Source: Lachnospiraceae bacterium (GTDB lineage Bacteria > Bacillota > Clostridia > Lachnospirales > Lachnospiraceae). Taken from it: a DNA stretch of 48,350 nt. A program made the position numbers and the translations under genes. Positions 22,584 through 30,961 of this stretch are shown here, in pieces. A model generated the notes under the pieces. It searched no databases. It was not told the origin of the DNA and saw nothing but the letters and a program-made list of their open reading frames with translations. The first letter of the stretch is position 1; the number at the start of each line of letters is the position of its first letter. The stretch is taken from NCBI GenBank assembly GCA_022793195.1, contig JAAWCJ010000045.1:1-48350 (forward strand). Direction: 5' to 3'.

Positions 22584-23602
22584 AAAACCACTCCCTTTTC
22601 CCCATCTTCAATTCTTCCGATTACGTAAGGGGTTTCTCCTGCCGACCTGATGGCTTCCATGGTCTTATCTGCCTGGGATTCCTCCACAGCCACCACCATT
22701 CCGATTCCCATATTGAAGGTATTGTACATCATCTGTTCCTCGATATCCCCATCCTTTTGGAGAAGAGCAAAAATGGGAGGCACCGGATAGCTGGCCTTTT
22801 CGATGACTGCCCGTGTCCCCTCCTTTAGCATCCTGGGAACATTTTCATAAAAACCGCCGCCGGTAATATGACTGCAGGCTTTCACCAAAACACCTGCTTC
22901 CCGAATAGCCCGAAGGGCCTTCACATAAATCTTCGTCGGCGTCAGCAAGGTCTCCCCCAGGGTAGCCCCCAGAGACTCACAGTACGTATTTAAACTGCCC
23001 TCCGACATGGAAAATACTTTCCGCACAAGGGAATATCCATTAGAATGGATACCGGAAGAAGCCATTCCCACCAGTACATCGCCTGCCTTCAGATCTTTCC
23101 CATTGATTAAGTCTTTCTGATCCACGATCCCCACCGCAAAACCGGCCAGGTCGTATTCATCCACAGGATAAAATCCCGGCATCTCCGCAGTTTCTCCACC
23201 GATCAGGGCCGCCCCTGCCTGACGGCACCCTTCCGCCACGCCGCTCACAATGGTGGCAATCCTCTCCGGCTCATTTTTACCGCAGGCAATGTAATCCAGG
23301 AAAAATAAGGGTTCCCCGCCTGCACATGCAATATCGTTCACGCACATGGCGACACAGTCAATGCCAATGGTATCGTGCTTATCCAGGGCAAATGCCAGTT
23401 TTAATTTTGTGCCGACGCCGTCCGTACCGGACACCAGTGTGGGATGCTCCATCTTTTTATAAGCATCCATGGAAAATGCACCGGAAAAACCGCCGATTCC
23501 GCCAAGTACCTCCGGGCGCATGGTGCTTTGCACATGTTTTTTCATCAGCTCCACGGCTTTATAACCAGCTTCAATATCAACACCTGCATTCTTGTAATTC
23601 AT
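22577..23602 (-). CDS. purM: Phosphoribosylformylglycinamidine cyclo-ligase
   Basis: A 341-residue AIR synthetase. It begins [20 protein letters not shown], the conserved PurM N-terminus. Further marks are [16 protein letters not shown], the dimer-interface [33 protein letters not shown] and [15 protein letters not shown]. It closes FGAM with ATP to form AIR. It follows purE by about 20 nt with an AGGAGGATAAAG ribosome site. Confidence 0.96.
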   Translation of the reverse strand: MNYKNAGVDIEAGYKAVELMKKHVQSTMRPEVLGGIGGFSGAFSMDAYKKMEHPTLVSGTDGVGTKLKLAFALDKHDTIGIDCVAMCVNDIACAGGEPLFFLDYIACGKNEPERIATIVSGVAEGCRQAGAALIGGETAEMPGFYPVDEYDLAGFAVGIVDQKDLINGKDLKAGDVLVGMASSGIHSNGYSLVRKVFSMSEGSLNTYCESLGATLGETLLTPTKIYVKALRAIREAGVLVKACSHITGGGFYENVPRMLKEGTRAVIEKASYPVPPIFALLQKDGDIEEQMMYNTFNMGIGMVVAVEESQADKTMEAIRSAGETPYVIGRIEDGEKGVVLC

Positions 23603-23622
23603 CTTTATCCTCCTGTAGGTCT

Positions 23623-24135
23623 TTATTTCTGGTTTAAGTATTCTTTATAACCAAGTTTGTCCAGCTTTTCCGCCTTTGCCTCCACCTGCTTTTTTAAGTT
23701 CTCCGAATATTCCTTCAGCCTTCCAAGAAGAGCCTCATCGGAAACCGCCAGGATTTTAGCAGCCAGAATCCCCGCATTGGCCCCTCCGTTTATGGCAACT
23801 GTGGCCACCGGTATGCCGGAAGGCATCTGGACGATGGAATAAAGGGAATCCCTCCCCCCCAGGGATGAGGTGTGCATGGGTACGCCAATGACCGGCAACG
23901 GGAAAATTGCCGCGCACATACCCGGAAGATGAGCCGCCATGCCTGCCCCTGCAATGATAACCTTAAATCCTTTTGACTCCGCGGACTTTGCATATTCAAA
24001 AAATACGTCCGGCTCTCTGTGGGCAGAAATAATTGTCATTTCATACTCCACTCCCAACTGGGAAAGCACATCAGCCGCCTTGCTCATAACAGCCAGGTCA
24101 GAATCACTTCCCATTACAATTCCCACTTTTGCCAT
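23623..24135 (-). CDS. purE: N5-carboxyaminoimidazole ribonucleotide mutase
   Basis: A 170-residue PurE. The class I signatures are [25 protein letters not shown] with the catalytic His, [14 protein letters not shown] and [20 protein letters not shown]. It interconverts N5-CAIR and CAIR; no purK is seen nearby. I start at ATG 24135 (MAKVG), because GGAG is then six to seven bases away; the ATG two codons earlier would be too close. It is 47 nt behind the aminopeptidase, with no terminator between them and no purine riboswitch recognised. Confidence 0.95.
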   Translation of the reverse strand: MAKVGIVMGSDSDLAVMSKAADVLSQLGVEYEMTIISAHREPDVFFEYAKSAESKGFKVIIAGAGMAAHLPGMCAAIFPLPVIGVPMHTSSLGGRDSLYSIVQMPSGIPVATVAINGGANAGILAAKILAVSDEALLGRLKEYSENLKKQVEAKAEKLDKLGYKEYLNQK

Positions 24136-24182
24136 AATCATTCTCCTCTCGTTTTTCGTAAACAGACTGACACCTTACTCTA

Positions 24183-26261
24183 TTACAGATTCTCATTGAG
24201 CTTTTCCGTTCCCGGAAGCACAAAACGGCCGTCCTTTATGAGCGCTGTCCTCCTGCCGTCTTCACCTATCACTGTAATCTCTCCCAACTCATCATAAGGA
24301 ATGGTGATATCCGTGTGGCAGTTAAAATACGCCTCCGCCGGGTTCTCCTTCCTCTTGATGGAACATTCATTGTCCCGTGCCACCACTTCCTTCCCGTCAG
24401 GATTATAAACCCTGACCTCCTCACTGTGGCTGTAGCAAGTATCCCCGATGGCAAAATGGGGACCCATTTTTTCAATAATCAGGATTTTCAGTCTACTTAA
24501 AATATCATATTTTTCCGCCATGGCATAGGCGGCGGTGTTGGTCCCAATGGCGAATTCCCCCATGGGGAGCGCCTTATGATGGTACAGTAAATTTTCCTCA
24601 ATCAGTTTTTTGTTTTCTTCTTCTGATTCATAATTTTCGCAGGAATATTCCGCTGTCATCCCGTCTTTAAAATGCAGTTGCAGGTTTTTATATTCCACTT
24701 CATTCAGATAAATCTGTGACACATGGAGAAGCCCCTCTGTCCCTGGAAGCCTGGGCGAAGTAAAAACCTCTCCCAGAGGAACATTCACATCAGCCAGGCA
24801 GTTTTCAAAATTGGTTTCCCGTTTCCTGTCAGAAAGCCTGTGGAGGGCCACCCGAAGCTTTGTCCTGTTGCCATTTTTTCCTGTAACCTCCACAAACTCC
24901 CCTTCATCCAGGGCCTCAATCAGCGCTCCCTGGATAGCCTTGTATTCCTCATAATCCAAAGTATTGATATGGATGGTTTCCTTAAAAATCCCTTCAAAAT
25001 CCCTGCCTATCTCCGGCGTAGGCCAGGAAATAATGGTAAAACTCCGCTCTTCCCCTTTGATATACTGATTTACCAGCTCCGCCGACTGGGAAGAAAGCGC
25101 CACCGAAAGCTTTTTCTGCTTCTCACTCAAATGGTATGCTTCCTGTTTATTGACATAAGAAAACGGCGCTTCCCCAAACGTTTCCATCACCGCCGGACCT
25201 GCATAAACCGCCGCCAGTTCCTTATATTTCTCATAAGTCACCCGCATGACAGAAAGCTTCCGCTCCTTAAATGCCTTATCCAAAAACAGGGCCTGGTCGA
25301 AGCGGTGGTCATACTCATACTGTTTATTGGCATAGGCGCCATAATATCCGATCTTTAAATGTTGCCGCTTATTTGCCGCCCCCACGGCGTCCCTGAATAA
25401 AACAGGCGAAAGGCCCATGGCTGCAAACTGCCGGATTGCCGCCCTCAAAATCCGTTCAAAGCCTACACAGTAGCGAAGTTCCACCGTCTTTTTCTTCTTC
25501 AGGTCAATCCCCGCCAGCTCAAACCCCCGGCGGTAACCCTCTGTATATACAGAGGCCATCCGCTCAATGGTTTCCTCAGGAAGGCTGTTTAAAAATTCCG
25601 CCGTCCGCTTTTCATGATCTGTAATGTACTCACCAAACCTGTATAAATAACGAAGGTCAGATAAATCACTTTCCATTACAATGCGTACCGCAAAGTCCAG
25701 GGAACTATCCACCTGCTCCTGTATCCGCCTTGCCACAGTTACATCACAGTAGTCACTGACGTAATAATACAACGCCTCCGTAAGTTCCGACACCAACACA
25801 TCTTTCGTAAACTCTCCGGCTCTTTCTGCTTCAAACAGATTGTATGCCTCAATAAAAACTTCCAGGCAGGGAACCCATTCCTCCATTCGCCCTTCATAAA
25901 CATAAGCAATCCCGCCGCGGATTTCCGCTGCTAAAAATGACAAAAGGCGGCCCGCCTCTTCCCCCAGCACACGCACCGCATAGGCAGGATTTGCAAAGCT
26001 TCCCTCATAAGCCTCCCCTGAAATGTCTTCATAAAGGGCCTTGTTCCTCCGCTCCAAAACCTCCATCGGAGGAAGCCCTTCCCATCCTTCTTTAAAAAGG
26101 GCTCCCCTCACCTCATCCAGAAAAAGGATAAAGGCGGCCTGTCCCCGAAAGTACGCCGCCGCTCCTTCACAGAGGACATTGGGGCAAGTACACTCTTCCA
26201 ATATCTTTCGGATTCTTTCTGTAGAAAGCTGATACCGCTCTTCCAAAACTGAATATTCCAA
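24183..26261 (-). CDS. M29-like aminopeptidase with long N-terminal extension
   Basis: A 692-residue protein whose C-terminal half resembles thermophilic (M29) metallo-aminopeptidases. Family marks are FTIISWPTPEIG, NVPLGEVFTSPRLPGTEGLL, LPMGEFAIGTNTAAYAMAEK and HFAIGDTCYSH, with Glu and His residues in metal-binding positions. M29 enzymes are usually about 400 residues, so residues 1-300 are an added helical domain whose role is unknown. It starts at a TTG with GAGGGGTTGGG upstream. It lies between a DUF3784 gene and purE and may share their message. Peptide turnover in the cytosol is inferred. Confidence 0.82.
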   Translation of the reverse strand: MEYSVLEERYQLSTERIRKILEECTCPNVLCEGAAAYFRGQAAFILFLDEVRGALFKEGWEGLPPMEVLERRNKALYEDISGEAYEGSFANPAYAVRVLGEEAGRLLSFLAAEIRGGIAYVYEGRMEEWVPCLEVFIEAYNLFEAERAGEFTKDVLVSELTEALYYYVSDYCDVTVARRIQEQVDSSLDFAVRIVMESDLSDLRYLYRFGEYITDHEKRTAEFLNSLPEETIERMASVYTEGYRRGFELAGIDLKKKKTVELRYCVGFERILRAAIRQFAAMGLSPVLFRDAVGAANKRQHLKIGYYGAYANKQYEYDHRFDQALFLDKAFKERKLSVMRVTYEKYKELAAVYAGPAVMETFGEAPFSYVNKQEAYHLSEKQKKLSVALSSQSAELVNQYIKGEERSFTIISWPTPEIGRDFEGIFKETIHINTLDYEEYKAIQGALIEALDEGEFVEVTGKNGNRTKLRVALHRLSDRKRETNFENCLADVNVPLGEVFTSPRLPGTEGLLHVSQIYLNEVEYKNLQLHFKDGMTAEYSCENYESEEENKKLIEENLLYHHKALPMGEFAIGTNTAAYAMAEKYDILSRLKILIIEKMGPHFAIGDTCYSHSEEVRVYNPDGKEVVARDNECSIKRKENPAEAYFNCHTDITIPYDELGEITVIGEDGRRTALIKDGRFVLPGTEKLNENL

Positions 26262-26282
26262 TTTCCCAACCCCTCTGGCTAC

Positions 26283-26597
26283 TTACATTTTCGTATATTT
26301 TTTCTGTATGGCCATAATCCACGCCACCCCCAGTACCAGGCCTGCTCCCAAAAGAAGCACCGACCACTGGGCAAAACCCGCCGTCAGCTGAAGCACCACA
26401 TCTGCCGCTTCCACAGCCGCCAGCACAAACATGGGAATACTCATCTCCCGGCAGTAAGCCCTCCTGTGTTCCGGCTTGATATCACTCTCCATATTCTTCC
26501 CAAGAAAATTCGTCTTTCCGCTGAGGGTCATAATCCCGCCAAAGGCAAAAATCACCAGCATCAAAATACTCCAGATTAAATTAAAATCGTCTCCCAT
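26283..26597 (-). CDS. DUF3784-like small membrane protein
   Basis: A 104-residue protein with three predicted membrane helices at about 8-25, 53-73 and 77-95. Between the first two lies a cytoplasmic loop, GKTNFLGKNMESDIKPEHRR, typical of DUF3784 (a region before AYCREMSIPMFVLA). The function of the family is not known. It sits between the HD hydrolase (15 nt upstream) and the aminopeptidase. Confidence 0.75.
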   Translation of the reverse strand: MGDDFNLIWSILMLVIFAFGGIMTLSGKTNFLGKNMESDIKPEHRRAYCREMSIPMFVLAAVEAADVVLQLTAGFAQWSVLLLGAGLVLGVAWIMAIQKKYTKM

Positions 26598-26612
26598 TTT
26601 GTTTTTTCCTTT

Positions 26613-27212
26613 CTACCTGTCGTCCTCAATCCGCCCAAGTTTTGTATTTTTCTCAATCAGCGCTTTTGCATGCTCCCAAAGCTTTTCAGAACCCTCCGGC
26701 GTCTTCTGCTGCCGCGCCAGAATCTGGGAAACCCGCACCTGATGTTCTTTCCAGGAACGCCCACCGGACGCATCATTTAAAAGAACCGGCTGGACCTTGT
26801 CCAGGGCTGCCGCAAATTTTGCCTCAGGCGTCTCTCCTTCCTCGAACTCCTCCCACAGCCTCCGAAAATATGATTCCTGATCCTCCGGCAACAGCCCGAA
26901 CAGCCTGTCCGCTGCCTTCACTTCCCGTTCCCGCTTCGTCACATTCCCCTGTTCGTCATAGGCATAAGTATCTCCCGCATCGATCTCGATGATATCGTGG
27001 ATTAAAACCATCACCATGGTTTTGGCCACATCGATGGATTCTGTGGCGTACTCACTGAGAAGGGCGCACATGAGCGCCAGATGCCAGGAATGTTCCGCAT
27101 CATTTTCTTTTCTGCTTCCGTCAGAAAGATAAGTCTGCCTGAATACCTGTTTGCTCTTGTCCGCCTCCAGAATAAAACGAAGCTGTTTTTCCAGACGCTT
27201 CTCCGTCTCCAT
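26613..27212 (-). CDS. HD-domain hydrolase (YfbR-like)
   Basis: A 199-residue HD-family metal-dependent phosphohydrolase. The metal ligands are seen as DAEHSWHLALMCALL (His), LIHDIIEIDAGDTYA (HD pair) and the later AAALDKVQPVLLND (Asp). This layout resembles YfbR/YGK1-type 5'-nucleotidases that act on deoxynucleoside monophosphates, but the substrate is inferred. Translation starts at an ATG behind GGGAGGTGAGGAT. Its place among pyrimidine (pyrE) and purine (pur) genes fits a nucleotide-related job. Confidence 0.87.
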   Translation of the reverse strand: METEKRLEKQLRFILEADKSKQVFRQTYLSDGSRKENDAEHSWHLALMCALLSEYATESIDVAKTMVMVLIHDIIEIDAGDTYAYDEQGNVTKREREVKAADRLFGLLPEDQESYFRRLWEEFEEGETPEAKFAAALDKVQPVLLNDASGGRSWKEHQVRVSQILARQQKTPEGSEKLWEHAKALIEKNTKLGRIEDDR

Positions 27213-27239
27213 ATCCTCACCTCCCGAAAAATACCGTTC

Positions 27240-27572
27240 CTAAAGGGTAAGCCCCCAAATATAAATTGCCAAAATCCCTCCGATTGTCAGCACATTCAGC
27301 GCGACGGCAATTTTGGAAAGAACCGGAAAGCTCTCTTCGCTGCCCCTCCGGTGCATATCATAAACCGGGATTACGACTCCGATTATATTAAAAAACAAGG
27401 CCAAAAAACCCAGGGCCGCAATATTGCCTCCTCCATGCCCGTAAGTCCGGAAGGCAATCCAAAAAGCCGCCACCAAAATTAAAAGAGAGGCGACACAGAT
27501 CAGAATCGATACCATCCCTGCCATGGAGAATTTCATCCTAAATAGCTTCATTCTCTTTCTGTTCAATCTCAT
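27240..27572 (-). CDS. Small three-helix membrane protein, possibly DUF6142-like
   Basis: A 110-residue membrane protein. It begins with a basic segment (RLNRKRMKLFRMKFSMAG) followed by three hydrophobic helices at about 19-41, 51-70 and 87-107. The pattern resembles small DUF6142-type proteins of Lachnospiraceae; that assignment is tentative. Its ATG overlaps the VanZ stop by 4 nt (ATGA), so the two are coupled. No catalytic residues are apparent. Confidence 0.65.
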   Translation of the reverse strand: MRLNRKRMKLFRMKFSMAGMVSILICVASLLILVAAFWIAFRTYGHGGGNIAALGFLALFFNIIGVVIPVYDMHRRGSEESFPVLSKIAVALNVLTIGGILAIYIWGLTL

Positions 27573-28054
27573 TCTCCTTTTTCCTGCCGTCCCTCATGAA
27601 TCTGGCGCCTTAAAGATACCGCAGCCAAAAAACATAAATAGCCGAGAAAGCCTCCCAGCGTATTTAACAGAAGGTCATCCACATCAAAGCTCCCCCGCAT
27701 GGAAATAAGCTGCACAGTCTCAATACACAGGCTGCAAAGCAGGCTCAAAAGCGTAACCACATGCCATTTCCTGTTGGAAAACCGCAGCATGGGAAGAATA
27801 AACCCAAAAGGCATAAAAGCGGCCACATTCCCAAAAAGATTCATGCCCGCATTTATGGGGCCCAGCACATCCCAATAGCGGATACACCGTCTGATTTCCA
27901 AAAAAGGTTCCAGGTTATACCGATAACCCTCCGCCGTTTCAGTCCTCCCCAGGGATTCTGCAAAAAACATAAAATAAACAAGGCCCGCCAAATAAAAAGC
28001 GAACAAAATCCAGCCAACTTTTCGGATGGTTTCAGTTTTTATACGATTTTCCAA
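27569..28054 (-). CDS. VanZ family membrane protein
   Basis: A 161-residue VanZ-like protein with four to five membrane helices. The family-typical features are FAESLGRTETAEGYRYNLEP, the helix start NAGMNLFGNVAAFMPFGFIL, and SLCIETVQLISMRGSFDVDD followed by LLLNTLGGFLGYL. VanZ itself gives low teicoplanin resistance, but most chromosomal relatives have no known function. It starts at a TTG with GGGTGG upstream and ends coupled to the next membrane protein. Confidence 0.85.
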   Translation of the reverse strand: MENRIKTETIRKVGWILFAFYLAGLVYFMFFAESLGRTETAEGYRYNLEPFLEIRRCIRYWDVLGPINAGMNLFGNVAAFMPFGFILPMLRFSNRKWHVVTLLSLLCSLCIETVQLISMRGSFDVDDLLLNTLGGFLGYLCFLAAVSLRRQIHEGRQEKGE

Positions 28055-28069
28055 TTACATCCACCCTCG

Positions 28070-28222
28070 TCAAAACGTAATGTCCGATTTCCGCTTTAAA
28101 AGGACCGCGCCATTGATAATACTGCAGATTCCCACCACATTCGCCACCACAATCATAACAATCCCCATGGCAATGGAAAATCCACCCGTATGCTTCATGG
28201 TCTTATATATCTTTTCACTCAT
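28070..28222 (-). CDS. 50-residue membrane peptide
   Basis: The frame begins at an ATG at 28222 directly after AAGGAGGAAGGCC, one of the best ribosome sites in the window, and ends TGA at 28070. It reads MSEKIYKTMKHTGGFSIAMG then a hydrophobic stretch IVMIVVANVVGICSIINGAV and a basic tail LLKRKSDITF. One or two membrane passes are expected. It lies 12 nt behind pyrE and 15 nt ahead of vanZ in the same direction. No family is recognised. Confidence 0.75.
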   Translation of the reverse strand: MSEKIYKTMKHTGGFSIAMGIVMIVVANVVGICSIINGAVLLKRKSDITF

Positions 28223-28234
28223 TGGCCTTCCTCC

Positions 28235-28912
28235 TTATTCTTCCGCGCCATACTGTTCATAATATGCGTCAATGGAATTCTTTAATGTATCGTCGATGAT
28301 GATTTCCCCTTTATAAGGCCGGTTATACAGATGCTCCACCACTTCAGCCATGGTGACAATGGCTGTTGTCTCCAGGCCATACTTTTCATGGATTTCCCTC
28401 AGGGCCGATTTCTTTCCCTGTCCCCGCTCCATCCTGTCCACGGAAACCACCAGGCCAAGGACATCCACATCCCCCTGCGCCCGGATGATCGGAAGTGTCT
28501 CTCCGATGGAAGTGCCGGCAGTGGTCACATCTTCAATGATCACTGCCTTGTCGCCGTCCCCTATGGGGCCTCCCAAAAGAATCCCCTTGTCCCCATGGTC
28601 TTTGATTTCCTTCCTGTTGGAACAATACCGGATATCTGCGCCATATGCTTCCGAAAGGGAGATGACCGCCGCCGCGCTTAAGGGAATCCCTTTGTAAGCA
28701 GGCCCAAACAGCACGTCAAAATCCGTACCGAACTTGTCCGCAATGGCCTTCGCATAATAATCGCCCAGTTTCTTTAACTGTCCTCCCGTGCGGTAAAATC
28801 CCGTATTGATAAAAAACGGGGTTTTTCTCCCGCTTTTTGTGACAAAGTCCCCAAATTTAAGGACCTTGCAGTCTACCATAAATTCAATGAATTCTTTTTT
28901 ATACGCTTCCAT
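28235..28912 (-). CDS. pyrE: Orotate phosphoribosyltransferase
   Basis: A 225-residue OPRTase that makes OMP from orotate and PRPP in pyrimidine synthesis. Seen are DFVTKSGRKTPFFINTGFYR (orotate side), FGPAYKGIPLSAAAV, and the PRPP-binding motif AVIIEDVTTAGTSIGETLPI. The hood-loop region SNRKEIKDHGDKG has the conserved Lys residues. It is the first gene of the long minus-strand block and has a consensus-like promoter of its own. No other pyr genes are nearby. Confidence 0.95.
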   Translation of the reverse strand: MEAYKKEFIEFMVDCKVLKFGDFVTKSGRKTPFFINTGFYRTGGQLKKLGDYYAKAIADKFGTDFDVLFGPAYKGIPLSAAAVISLSEAYGADIRYCSNRKEIKDHGDKGILLGGPIGDGDKAVIIEDVTTAGTSIGETLPIIRAQGDVDVLGLVVSVDRMERGQGKKSALREIHEKYGLETTAIVTMAEVVEHLYNRPYKGEIIIDDTLKNSIDAYYEQYGAEE

Positions 28913-28974
28913 GTATCGTTTTCTCCTTATTTTATCGGCTTTTTAAAGCCCCTGCCGCAAGACAGTTATACTAA

Positions 28975-29003
28975 AGTATAGCATTAATCCATTTTTCTTT
29001 CAA
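28975..29003 (-). promoter_or_regulatory. pyrE promoter
   Basis: TTGAAA (29003-28998), 17 bp, TATACT (28980-28975) on the minus strand. The leader carries a short GGCTTT/AAAGCC hairpin but no terminator T-run, so attenuation is not evident. Confidence 0.82.
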
Positions 29004-29032
29004 CCGACAAATCGTCTAAATACAAATGCCTC

Positions 29033-29920
29033 TTATTCCTGCCTGTACTTCCAGACATCTTCACACAACAAATAATCCAAAGATTTAATATGTTCTTTCA
29101 ACAAGGTATCCGTTTTCATTACAGGACGTAAATCACAATAATATACACCGTCTAACGGATTCAGCCCAATCGTATATGCCTTAAAATGCCCTGTCAAAAA
29201 CGTCTGCCCGACTTTATAATTTGGTTCTTGCCCTGCCCTTTGGACATCATGTAAAAAGACTGCAAAATGAGGAGTATCCGTATCTGTCAATCTATTATAC
29301 ATTAACTTATCAAGGAAAATCTTATCAATCCGGTCTTTACTCGATGTCTTCACTGAACCAACCGCAACAATTTCCCCGTTTATCTTTATTTCAATATCAT
29401 TTTGATATTTCATTTGTTCTTTAGATTGTGGTATAGGTACATTCAGTGTTTCAGAATCAATCGTAAACCCCATTTGACACATTATCATCTGCATAAGTCT
29501 TTCAAATAAATCTCCGTTTACTTTCCGGGAAGTATTTGTTTTTGACGCTGGAAGTGCATCCAAAGCACAGCCTATTGCTTGCTGTGTTGTATAAATAAAT
29601 CTGTTTACATTTTTTCGTTTAATTATATCATCTCTTATATCCTTAATATTTTCTAAAATATATCCAAAATCCGAAGCCAGGTTCTCATAGTCCCAAAGCT
29701 TAAAAAATAAGTCTCCATTTATCGGACGCGTGATATTATATTCTCCATCCCTTCTATATTGAAAGAATCTATAATTTGTCTCATTTTGGGCTATTATCTC
29801 CGCCTGCAGCTCTGTTTCAATAAACTCTAAGTAATATTTAGCAAACTCTATGTACTCCTCAATTTTCGAAAATCTTCTTTTCTCCGATACCCACGACATA
29901 ATTTCCCACAATGTTTTCAT
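29033..29920 (-). CDS. Type II restriction endonuclease
   Basis: A 295-residue protein coded directly after a DNA methyltransferase. Near residue 180 it has NDIEIKINGEIVAVGSVKTSSK, a D...(S)VK arrangement that fits a PD-(D/E)XK nuclease core, followed by DRIDKIFLDKLMYNRLTDTD. The order, coupling and AT-rich composition make it the partner endonuclease; the recognition site cannot be read. Its ATG at 29920 overlaps the methyltransferase stop (ATGA) and has AAGGAGAG upstream; a longer in-frame start would lie inside the methyltransferase gene. The stop is 120 nt before pyrE's start. Confidence 0.75.
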   Translation of the reverse strand: MKTLWEIMSWVSEKRRFSKIEEYIEFAKYYLEFIETELQAEIIAQNETNYRFFQYRRDGEYNITRPINGDLFFKLWDYENLASDFGYILENIKDIRDDIIKRKNVNRFIYTTQQAIGCALDALPASKTNTSRKVNGDLFERLMQMIMCQMGFTIDSETLNVPIPQSKEQMKYQNDIEIKINGEIVAVGSVKTSSKDRIDKIFLDKLMYNRLTDTDTPHFAVFLHDVQRAGQEPNYKVGQTFLTGHFKAYTIGLNPLDGVYYCDLRPVMKTDTLLKEHIKSLDYLLCEDVWKYRQE

Positions 29921-30822
29921 CTGATAGTCTCTCTCCTTGCTATAACTGTTTTGTCGAATTGGATCCATTCATCTATTGATTTTTCCTGTACATTCTTTAA
30001 TCTGGCTATTGCCCATTTCAAATATTCTTCTTTATTATCTATGCCTATCCATTCCCTTCCTAATTGTTTCGCACATACCGCCGTTGTCCCGCTGCCCACA
30101 AATGGATCCAAAATAATATCCCCCTCATTGGATGACGCTAATATGATTTTCCTTAACAATTCTTCCGGTTTTTGAGTTGGATGGGGTGTTTTTTCCCACA
30201 TTCCATTACAAGTTGTTGGAATTTCTATTACATCTTTTGGCTTTGCCCCCAATGGATGAGGTGTCCATTCTCCTCTTTTTTTTCCGTTCCCATATTGGCT
30301 TGTTTCAGCCTGTGGATGTGACGGATATTTCAATGTATGCGAATTATAAGGAATCCGCACAGAATCCACATTCATGATATGATCTTTTGATTTTCTCAGG
30401 CATAAAATACTTTCGTGGCTCCTTCCCCAGTCGTTTCCTAAATTCGCTTTGTTTTTATAATGCCATATCAGCCAACGGCAATTATAAAAATATTTCATAG
30501 CTGGGTGATGAATATCTGCTAAAATCTCTGAAAATCCACAAACATACAAAGTACCATTCGATTTTAATATACGGCTCGCTTCTTTAATCCATCTGCGGGA
30601 AAATTTTATATATTCCTCCTGGCTTTCAAAAGTATCCCAATCCGCTTTTTTTATAGAATATGGAGGGTCTGCAAAAATCATATCTACAGAAGCATCCCTT
30701 ATTCTCTTTAAAATCTCTAAACTATCACCTTTAAATAAGCAGCCCTTCTCTTCACTATAAAAAAATTCCGGCGCTGTCTTTTTTACAGCAGACTGATATT
30801 TCATAAATGTTATCTGCTCCAT
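29917..30822 (-). CDS. DNA adenine/cytosine-N4 methyltransferase (beta class)
   Basis: A 301-residue amino-methyltransferase. The catalytic motif IV, MIFADPPYSIKKADWD (about residue 55), precedes the AdoMet-binding motif I, ILDPFVGSGTTAVCAKQLGR (about residue 250), which is the beta-class order. KTPHPTQKPEELL is the conserved motif X. Between lie WHYKNKANLGNDWGRSHESI and PSHPQAETSQYGNGKKRGEW. DPPY fits N6-adenine modification, though N4-cytosine enzymes cannot be excluded. I chose ATG 30822 with GGAG upstream; a GTG at 30837 is less likely. It protects host DNA from the coupled endonuclease. Confidence 0.88.
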   Translation of the reverse strand: MEQITFMKYQSAVKKTAPEFFYSEEKGCLFKGDSLEILKRIRDASVDMIFADPPYSIKKADWDTFESQEEYIKFSRRWIKEASRILKSNGTLYVCGFSEILADIHHPAMKYFYNCRWLIWHYKNKANLGNDWGRSHESILCLRKSKDHIMNVDSVRIPYNSHTLKYPSHPQAETSQYGNGKKRGEWTPHPLGAKPKDVIEIPTTCNGMWEKTPHPTQKPEELLRKIILASSNEGDIILDPFVGSGTTAVCAKQLGREWIGIDNKEEYLKWAIARLKNVQEKSIDEWIQFDKTVIARRETIR

Positions 30823-30925
30823 ATTAATCTTCTCCACTCATTATAACTTCCTATATTATTAGCATATTTTCTATTATACTACACAAACCCTTCCATGACC
30901 ATTCTTAAATTTTCCACTGCAAAAG

Positions 30926-30955
30926 GAGACTGCCGCATAAGCGGCAATCTCCCTT
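30926..30955 (-). terminator. Terminator of the ABC permease gene
   Basis: GGAGATTGCCGC-TTAT-GCGGCAGTCTCC followed by TTTTG on the minus strand: a 12-bp stem with one mismatch, 7 nt after the permease stop. Confidence 0.85.
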
Positions 30956-30961
30956 TCCTTC

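Noticed and set aside
23600-24183. Purine riboswitch ahead of purE
   Set aside because: The gap before purE is only 47 nt, and no conserved purine aptamer core was seen.
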